Shown one piece after another: positions 24,845 through 28,915 of a stretch of 28,915 nucleotides of DNA. The DNA is from DASWHR01 sp036398095 (GTDB taxonomy: Bacteria; Actinomycetota; AC-67), in the NCBI GenBank assembly GCA_036398095.1, contig DASWHR010000146.1, forward strand, positions 1 to 28,915, in the 5' to 3' direction. Every line of letters starts with the position of its first letter. The stretch's first letter is position 1. A model generated the notes under the pieces. It searched no databases and was not told where the DNA came from. It worked only from the letters and a program-made list of their open reading frames with translations. The position numbers and the translations under genes are program-made.

Positions 24845-24921
24845 ATAAACGTTTATTGGAAGTATCCTAGGCTCGCCAGATAGGGCTGTCAAACATTTTA
24901 TACACGGGTTTCGTGTATAAA
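24845..24921 (-). promoter_or_regulatory. abiE promoter bracketed by two palindromic operators
   Basis: On the minus strand a consensus -35 TTGACA (24892-24887), a 17-bp spacer and a -10 TAGGAT (24869-24864) drive the abiE pair. Just downstream of the -10, over the expected start of transcription, is the perfect 12-bp palindrome ATAAACGTTTAT (24845-24856). Just upstream of the -35 is a perfect 10-bp inverted repeat with a 5-nt spacer (TTTATACACG at 24897-24906, CGTGTATAAA at 24912-24921). TACACG occurs again at 24839-24844. Two flanking operators fit AbiEi autoregulation known from other AbiE systems. Confidence 0.8.
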
Positions 24922-24967
24922 CGTCTTCCTAGCGGGACTCTCGGCGGAGTACGGAGTGCTGGGAGTA

Positions 24968-25150
24968 CTAGAGGCCCTCGCCGATCTGGGGGCGGTTCAC
25001 GAAGGTGTGGTCCACCCACGGAAAGACCCAGATCCACAGGATCGTGCCGACGATCAGCACGGCCAGCGCGATCGCAACGATCCGCAGGACGCGACGCTTC
25101 TGCGTGCGGCGACGCTCCATCCGGATTCCGTTACCCATCGGCGTGCTCAT
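24968..25150 (-). CDS. Small single-pass membrane protein next to sortase
   Basis: 60 residues from ATG 25150, overlapping the sortase stop by 4 nt (ATGA), which selects this start. The N-terminus is basic (MERRRTQKRR). One membrane helix (about 21-43, VLRIVAIALAVLIVG) contains and is followed by aromatic residues (WIWVFPWVDH), and there is a short polar tail ending near IGEGL. I do not recognise a family. Topology is likely N-in, C-out. Coupling to the sortase suggests a partner or stabiliser of that enzyme; this is inference from position only. Confidence 0.7.
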   Translation of the reverse strand: MSTPMGNGIRMERRRTQKRRVLRIVAIALAVLIVGTILWIWVFPWVDHTFVNRPQIGEGL

Positions 25151-25851
25151 GTCGTCGCGATCAGGTCGGCCCAGACGATCATGCGATTGCGCGAGGTGAA
25201 CTTCGGATCGCAGGTCGTCAGCGTCAACTGCGATGTCGCGCTCGAATCGGGATTGCCGCGAAGAACCCAACCGCCGTCGGGTCCGACGACGATTCGTTTG
25301 GTCACGCGATATCGATACGTCGTTCCTTCGATCGAATCGAGCGTGATCTCATCGCCCGGCCGCAGCTTGTCCAGGTTCAGGAACGGCGAACCCCAGCCGG
25401 TTCGATGCCCGGCGATCGCGGTCGATCCTTCCCCGCCGATCCTGGCTGTCGAGGGATACCGGCCGGGCCCGTAGGTCAAGCGCGAAAGGCTCACGCCGTC
25501 GACCACGATCACGTCCACGCCGATCTTCGGGATCTTCAGCAGTGCGATGGCCTTCGAGCTGATCGCGCGGTTGGTGGGCTCGCCGCTGGGCGTCGGGATT
25601 CCGCTCTGCGTCGGCACGACGACCGGGTTCTCGATGGTCTGCTCGAATTCGTCGCGCAACGCATTCTGATGGTTCTTCGTCACGAGCGACGTGCCGACCA
25701 GTTCGTAGAGCGCGAACTCCAGAATGATCGCGCCGAGAACGATAAGCGTCCACCCGGCGATCCGGTAGCCGCGTCCGGGCTTCCGGCGCGACGGCGGCAG
25801 CATTGCATCGCCGTCGGCGACGGCGGGCGGAGAAGACTCAATGCGGCTCAT
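25147..25851 (-). CDS. Class E-type sortase (cysteine transpeptidase)
   Basis: 234 residues from ATG 25851, overlapping the DUF881 stop by 4 nt. A cytoplasmic N-tail precedes one membrane helix (~31-51). After a Pro/Ser-rich linker comes the sortase barrel with SKAIALLKIPKIGVD, catalytic His149 (IAGHRTG), catalytic Cys214 (LTLTTC) and an active-site Arg at 221 or 223 (RNRMIV). Class E sortases of actinobacteria attach proteins with LAXTG-like signals to the wall. No substrate with such a signal lies in this window. It forms a three-gene unit with DUF881 and the 60-residue membrane protein. Confidence 0.92.
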   Translation of the reverse strand: MSRIESSPPAVADGDAMLPPSRRKPGRGYRIAGWTLIVLGAIILEFALYELVGTSLVTKNHQNALRDEFEQTIENPVVVPTQSGIPTPSGEPTNRAISSKAIALLKIPKIGVDVIVVDGVSLSRLTYGPGRYPSTARIGGEGSTAIAGHRTGWGSPFLNLDKLRPGDEITLDSIEGTTYRYRVTKRIVVGPDGGWVLRGNPDSSATSQLTLTTCDPKFTSRNRMIVWADLIATT

Positions 25852-26594
25852 CCGGCAAGTTTTGCGAATCGGAGGGCGGTAATGCCCCGGAAGGCAGGGG
25901 CGGAAACGCGTTCGGCTTTGGTCACCGCGAACCCGAGCTTGAACTTTTCGGCGACGATGCGCAGTCGCTCGACGCTGTCGTCGGCGTTAAGCGCCGCCGT
26001 CAGTCGTCCGTGCGAGCCGATCGCGGCCACTTTGTACGGCGGCGAGTAGACCGAGCCGTGCAACAGCAACGTGTTGCCGACGCAGCGGATCGCCGTGAGC
26101 GTCGTGACCCGTTCGCCGTTGATGGTGACCGCCTCCGCGCCGCCTGCCCAGAGCGCGTTGACGACGGCTTGCAGATCCTCTTCATGGATCACCAGGTCGT
26201 TCGGGTCGCCGGTCGGCGATTCGCGCATCGTCGAGTCTCGCAACTCAACCCGGATGCCCGGCCCTGCGACCGCGCCGAGTCCCGCGTAGGGCGCAAGCCC
26301 GTCGATGAGAGCGCGGATCTTCTTCAGCCGATCTTCGCGGCCGGCCGCGCCGACTTCCAGATCCGCGAGTTGCTCTTTGAGCGTCTCGACTTCGTCGCGC
26401 AGACGCGTCGTCCGATCGTCTTCGGCACGGATCAGGCTGACGAGCCGGTCGGTGCGAGACAGGCGAGGACCCGGCTTCGTTTGCCGCGCCGCTTGCGTCA
26501 GCAGGAAGGCGAGCAGAATCAGCCCGGCCAGAAGGGCGGCCGAAGACTTCATCTGGCCGGTGCGGCCGGTGCGATCGTGCTCGGGGTTGCTCAT
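25848..26594 (-). CDS. DUF881 family membrane protein
   Basis: 248 residues from ATG 26594, with AGGA about 4 nt upstream and a GATAAT-like -10 just before it. One N-terminal membrane helix (~16-36) is followed by a charged coiled coil (~45-95, with TLKEQLADLE) and the DUF881 domain: GPGIRVELRDS, IHEEDLQAVVNALWAGGAEA, then ERVTTLTAIRCVGNTLLLHG. DUF881 proteins sit beside crgA, trpG and pknB in many actinobacteria and are thought to act outside the membrane in wall or division processes. The biochemical role is unknown. It is divergent from crgA. Confidence 0.9.
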   Translation of the reverse strand: MSNPEHDRTGRTGQMKSSAALLAGLILLAFLLTQAARQTKPGPRLSRTDRLVSLIRAEDDRTTRLRDEVETLKEQLADLEVGAAGREDRLKKIRALIDGLAPYAGLGAVAGPGIRVELRDSTMRESPTGDPNDLVIHEEDLQAVVNALWAGGAEAVTINGERVTTLTAIRCVGNTLLLHGSVYSPPYKVAAIGSHGRLTAALNADDSVERLRIVAEKFKLGFAVTKAERVSAPAFRGITALRFAKLAG

Positions 26595-26705
26595 CGTCCT
26601 GGTGTATTATCGGGCGTCTTTACGGCCGCTGCGTCACCGGCGTCGCAGGCAGGTCGTTGATTTGGGCGAAGCCCCGAACCGATTCGCGAAGGAGCGACAC
26701 GCCGA

Positions 26706-26939
26706 ATGCCCGTTTCGAAGTCCAAGCGTCAGCGCTACCAAGCGCCGCCGAAGCCCAAGCCCAAGCCGTCCCCGACCTGGGTGCCGGTGATCGTGGTTGT
26801 GCTGCTCGCGATCGGCGTGCTCGATCTGATCTTCTATTACCTCGGCTTGCCGCCCTTCCAGCAGGCGCCGCGGTGGGGCTTGCTCGCCGGCTTCGGCTTC
26901 ATCGCGAGCGGTTTTGCCGTCGCCACTCAGTGGCGATAG
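26706..26939 (+). CDS. crgA: CrgA cell division protein
   Basis: 77 residues from ATG 26706, with AAGGAG about 11 nt upstream. The signature is a basic N-terminus MPVSKSKRQRYQ, a Lys-Pro repeat (PPKPKPKPSP) and two membrane helices (~26-47 and ~58-74). The length is near the usual 80-95. In Streptomyces and Mycobacterium CrgA is a divisome membrane protein that interacts with FtsZ, FtsQ, FtsI and PbpA and helps place septal proteins; here pbpA is about 11 kb away. It shares the 111-bp divergent region with DUF881. Confidence 0.93.
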   Translation: MPVSKSKRQRYQAPPKPKPKPSPTWVPVIVVVLLAIGVLDLIFYYLGLPPFQQAPRWGLLAGFGFIASGFAVATQWR

Positions 26940-26946
26940 ATCGCGG

Positions 26947-26983
26947 CTGACACCAATACCCCCTCAGGGTATACTGGGGCGTA
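26947..26983 (+). promoter_or_regulatory. csoR promoter with CsoR-type operator
   Basis: A -35 CTGACA (26947-26952), a 17-bp spacer and a -10 TATACT (26970-26975) lie directly before the csoR ATG at 26983. The expected transcription start falls at about 26981-26983, so the mRNA should be leaderless or nearly so; no Shine-Dalgarno is present. The inverted repeat ATACCC(26956-26961)-5 nt-GGGTAT(26967-26972) matches the known CsoR operator pattern and covers spacer and -10, where a bound repressor would block RNA polymerase. Confidence 0.8.
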
Positions 26984-27261
26984 TGGACGCCGCCACGAAG
27001 GATGAGCTGCAAACCCGCCTGCGCCGGATCGAAGGCCAGGTCCGCGGGATCGCGCGCATGATCGAGGAAGACAAGTACTGCATCGACGTGCTCACGCAGG
27101 TCTCGGCGGCCGTGGCCGCCCTGGACAAAGTCGGGCTCAAGGTCGTCGGGTCGCACATTCGCTCGTGCGTGCGCGATGCGGTAGCCGCGCCCGGCGGGGA
27201 TGCCGGCGAGGCGCACATTCAGGAGCTGGTCGACTCACTCGAGCGCTTCATGAAAGCCTGA
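26983..27261 (+). CDS. csoR: CsoR-family copper-sensing transcriptional repressor
   Basis: 92 residues from ATG 26983. A longer in-frame start at 26914 would run through the promoter and crgA, so it is rejected. It is a DUF156/CsoR all-helical protein with RLRRIEGQVRGIARMIEEDKYC. The Cu(I) ligand set Cys33, His58 and Cys62 has the expected 25- and 4-residue spacing (GSHIRSC). The repressor should leave DNA when Cu(I) binds, and it appears to control its own promoter. The usual partners (copper P-type ATPase, CopZ chaperone) are not next to it, so its other targets must lie elsewhere. Confidence 0.92.
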   Translation: MDAATKDELQTRLRRIEGQVRGIARMIEEDKYCIDVLTQVSAAVAALDKVGLKVVGSHIRSCVRDAVAAPGGDAGEAHIQELVDSLERFMKA

Positions 27262-27301
27262 GCCGAAAGACGGCCGAGGTAATTACATGCGTGTGACTTT
27301 T

Positions 27302-27326
27302 CCCCAGACTGTGGATAAAGCTGGGG
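27302..27326 (+). promoter_or_regulatory. Perfect DnaA box inside a small inverted repeat
   Basis: TGTGGATAA (27310-27318), the exact complement of the TTATCCACA DnaA box, lies between CCCCAG (27302-27307) and CTGGGG (27321-27326). It is in the 81-bp gap before the FmdB-type gene, whose ribosome-binding site (AAGGAG) follows at about 27330-27335. I saw no second perfect box in the window, so this is not an origin by itself; it may be a DnaA-titration or regulatory site. Confidence 0.5.
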
Positions 27327-27342
27327 ACGAAGGAGAAGCCGG

Positions 27343-27597
27343 ATGCCGGTCTATGACTATCGGTGCACCGCCTGCAACGAGCGGACCGAGCACATTCTTC
27401 TGGAGGGCGAGAAGCCGCCGAAGAAATGTGCTGCGTGCGGAGGCGCGCTCAAGCGCGCGTGGAGCGGAGCCCGCGTCCATGTCAAGCTTGAAGGTTGGGG
27501 CTTTTCCAAGACCGATGGTCTGATCGGCGATTCGCGCGGGCCGCGCAAGGATTTCAAGCAGCTTCGCGAGCGGGCCGAGCGGATCCGCGACGAGTAG
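27343..27597 (+). CDS. FmdB-type zinc ribbon protein
   Basis: 84 residues from ATG 27343, with AAGGAG 7 nt upstream. The N-terminus MPVYDYRCTAC is the FmdB/CxxC_CxxC_SSSS signature. The zinc ribbon is Cys8/11 and Cys29/32. The second half is basic and polar with no clear domain (LKRAWSGARVHVKLEGWGF, KQLRERAERIRD). Members are small putative regulators of unknown target, common near housekeeping genes. It is convergent with the membrane zinc-ribbon gene, with a 20-bp gap that holds part of a tandem duplication. Confidence 0.88.
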   Translation: MPVYDYRCTACNERTEHILLEGEKPPKKCAACGGALKRAWSGARVHVKLEGWGFSKTDGLIGDSRGPRKDFKQLRERAERIRDE

Positions 27598-27599
27598 CC

Positions 27600-27629
27600 G
27601 CGTCAGTTGTCGCGGCGTCAGTTGTCGCG
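27600..27629. repeat. Two-copy 15-bp tandem repeat across a stop codon
   Basis: GCGTCAGTTGTCGCG occurs at 27600-27614 and again, exactly, at 27615-27629. The repeat carries the last codons and the TGA of the minus-strand zinc-ribbon gene, so an extra in-frame copy of RDN-stop lies beyond the real stop. This looks like a recent slippage duplication in the gap between the two convergent genes. Confidence 0.7.
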
Positions 27630-27872
27630 CAGGACTTCTTCGCGGCGGATCATCTTCTCGCCGCAGTGGCGAAACGGCATTCCCGAACCTTGGAGGACGA
27701 CCGCGACCTCGCCGCCGCAGTTCTCGCACCAATAAAGGACGCGAACGCGCGGATCGAGCGGTTCCGGCTCGGGCGAGCCGCCACCCGGCGGCCTCGTCAG
27801 CCCGCGAATCGAGGAAAAGCCGATCCCGAAGATGATCAGCCCGGCCACCACCGCGATCACGATGCGAAACAT
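27618..27872 (-). CDS. Small membrane protein with a cytoplasmic zinc-ribbon-like motif
   Basis: 84 residues from ATG 27872. I prefer this start to an upstream one at 27989 because the upstream part would run through a terminator and into the thiolase gene. It opens with a membrane helix (FRIVIAVVAGLIIFGIGF, 2-19), then a Pro/Glu-rich linker and a compact motif with Cys49/Cys52 (WCENCGGE) and His69/Cys70 (FRHCGEKM), a likely metal site. It ends REEVLRDN. No family is recognised. It faces the FmdB-type zinc ribbon gene, a suggestive but unproven pairing. Confidence 0.65.
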   Translation of the reverse strand: MFRIVIAVVAGLIIFGIGFSSIRGLTRPPGGGSPEPEPLDPRVRVLYWCENCGGEVAVVLQGSGMPFRHCGEKMIRREEVLRDN

Positions 27873-27903
27873 GCCTGCCAGCGTAGCGCACGCCGACCAA
27901 CGC

Positions 27904-27931
27904 AGAAGGCCCCGGAAATCCGGGGCCTTCT
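27904..27931 (-). terminator. Strong stem-loop after the thiolase gene
   Basis: AGAAGGCCCCGG (27904-27915) and its exact complement (27920-27931) form a 12-bp stem with a 4-nt loop, 18 bp beyond the thiolase stop on the minus strand. The stem is very GC-rich. The U-run after it is poor (TGCGTTGG). Confidence 0.75.
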
Positions 27932-27948
27932 CGCTTCGTTCGTGGTGG

Positions 27949-28915
27949 TTAGTCGAGGCGTTCGAGGATGGTGGCGTTGGCCATGCCACCGCCTTCGCAC
28001 ATGGTCTGCAGGCCGTAGCGGCCGCCGGTGCGTTCCAGCTCGTGCAGCAACGTGGTCATCAGCCGCCCGCCGGATGCGCCGAGCGGGTGGCCGAGCGCGA
28101 TCGCGCCGCCGTTGACGTTGACGCGGCTCTCGAAATACTCGTCGGAGACGCCAAGCTCTTTGCGCCACGCAAGTATCACGGTCGCGAACGCCTCGTTGAT
28201 CTCGACCAGGTCGATGTCGTCGAGCTTCAGGCCGGACTTGGCGAGCGCCTTCTTGGTCGCCGGAATCGGCGCGGTCAGCATCAGCACCGGGTCGTCGGCC
28301 GCGAGTGACATCGTGTGGAAGCGCGCGCGCGGCTTCAGGCCCAACTCGCGAGCTTTTTCGGGCGTGGTGATCAGCATCGCGACGGCGCCATCGGTGATCT
28401 GCGACGAGTTGCCGGCGGTCGTGACCCACTTGATCTGCGGGAACTTGGCGCCGACGCTCTCGTCGAAGAAGGCGGGCTTGAGCGAGCCGAGCTTCTCGAG
28501 TGTCGTCTCGCGCAGGCCTTCGTCGGTGTCGAACACTTCGGTCCCGCCTTCGACGGTGACTTTGATCGGCATGATCTCGCGCTGGAAGCGGCCCTCGGCC
28601 GTCGCGGCTTGGGCGCGCTGCTGTGAGCGGAAGCCGACCTCGTCGATCTGCTGGCGCGACAAATCCCATTTCGCGGCGATCAGCTCGCTGGAGATCCCCT
28701 GCGGAACCAGGTTGCCTTCGTAGCGCTCGAACATCGCTTGGGTAAACGGAAAGCCGCCGCCCTGGACGCTGGCCCCCATCGGGACGCGCGACATGTTTTC
28801 GACGCCGCCCGCCACGACGAGGTCGCACGCGCCCGACATCACGGCCTGCGCCGCGAAGTGCGCAGCCTGTTGCGAGGATCCGCACTGCCGGTCAACGGTC
28901 GTTCCGGGAACCGTG
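27949..28915 (-). CDS. Acetyl-CoA acetyltransferase / thiolase, 5' end beyond the window
   Basis: The minus-strand frame is open to the right edge and gives the last 321 residues up to a TAA at 27949. The nucleophile Cys lies in VDRQCGSSQQA near the edge, preceded by a normal thiolase strand, so only about 85 N-terminal residues are missing. The acid/base motifs NGGAIALGHPLGASG (His) and MCEGGGMANA (second Cys) are intact, as is VEINEAFA. It is a thiolase of the FadA/AtoB group. It cleaves 3-ketoacyl-CoA or condenses acetyl-CoA; sequence does not separate the two. Together with the acyl-CoA synthetase and acyl-CoA dehydrogenase it points to active fatty-acid metabolism. Confidence 0.93.
   Translation of the reverse strand, partial: TVPGTTVDRQCGSSQQAAHFAAQAVMSGACDLVVAGGVENMSRVPMGASVQGGGFPFTQAMFERYEGNLVPQGISSELIAAKWDLSRQQIDEVGFRSQQRAQAATAEGRFQREIMPIKVTVEGGTEVFDTDEGLRETTLEKLGSLKPAFFDESVGAKFPQIKWVTTAGNSSQITDGAVAMLITTPEKARELGLKPRARFHTMSLAADDPVLMLTAPIPATKKALAKSGLKLDDIDLVEINEAFATVILAWRKELGVSDEYFESRVNVNGGAIALGHPLGASGGRLMTTLLHELERTGGRYGLQTMCEGGGMANATILERLD

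Noticed and set aside
24821..24892. Upstream start for AbiEi at 24892
   Set aside because: It would place the -10 element and an operator palindrome inside the coding sequence; ATG 24820 gives the normal winged-helix N-terminus.
23243..24967. Integrative element boundaries (att-like direct repeats) around abiE
   Set aside because: Only short imperfect matches such as GTGCTG were found on both sides, which is not better than chance.
27298..27330. Chromosomal origin (oriC)
   Set aside because: Only one perfect DnaA box was seen, with no AT-rich unwinding region and no dnaA or dnaN gene in the window.

Overview
This window looks like chromosomal DNA of a high-GC actinobacterium (Actinomycetota). 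The evidence is gene content and order. There is a fhaA-fhaB-pstP-ftsW/rodA-pbpA-pknB cluster next to a tRNA-Leu(CAG) gene and a convergent trpG/pabA gene, followed further on by a DUF881 gene, a class E-type sortase and crgA. This is the cell-wall/cell-division neighbourhood that many actinobacteria carry close to oriC. A luciferase-like (F420-type) oxidoreductase and frequent GTG starts fit the same assignment. pknA is missing from its usual place between pbpA and pknB, so this is probably not a close relative of Mycobacterium. I cannot name a genus.

Left part (1-9600, all minus strand). A truncated glycosyltransferase gene runs off the left edge. Next come a large secreted fibronectin-III-type protein with a strongly structured mRNA leader, an acyl-CoA dehydrogenase / LLM oxidoreductase / zinc alcohol dehydrogenase operon, and an unusual PilB/GspE-type ATPase fused to zinc ribbons and a response-regulator receiver domain. 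A tRNA-Leu gene with its terminator closes this part.

Centre (9751-16741, plus strand). This is the Ser/Thr phospho-signalling and septal/elongation peptidoglycan operon: two FHA proteins, a PP2C phosphatase, a SEDS glycosyltransferase, a class B penicillin-binding protein and a PASTA kinase. Three consecutive junctions are 4-nt GTGA stop/start overlaps. PknB phosphorylates, PstP reverses, the FHA proteins read phosphothreonine, and FtsW/RodA with PbpA build the wall.

Right part (16747-28915). trpG/pabA, a long-chain acyl-CoA synthetase and a PHP-domain phosphoesterase form one minus-strand unit. A secreted trypsin-like protease and a penicillin-acylase-family hydrolase lie on the plus strand. 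A lower-GC AbiEii/AbiEi toxin-antitoxin pair with a clear promoter flanked by palindromes looks acquired. Then follow a tiny membrane protein, sortase and DUF881 (minus), crgA, a CsoR copper-type repressor with its operator and an apparently leaderless transcript, an FmdB zinc ribbon with a perfect DnaA box upstream, a membrane zinc-ribbon protein, and a thiolase running off the right edge.

No rRNA, CRISPR array, transposase or phage gene was seen. No intergenic stretch exceeds 300 bases. The least ordinary items are the PilB-zinc ribbon-receiver fusion, the structured leader of the fibronectin-III gene, the sortase-linked small membrane protein, and the AbiE and CsoR control regions.
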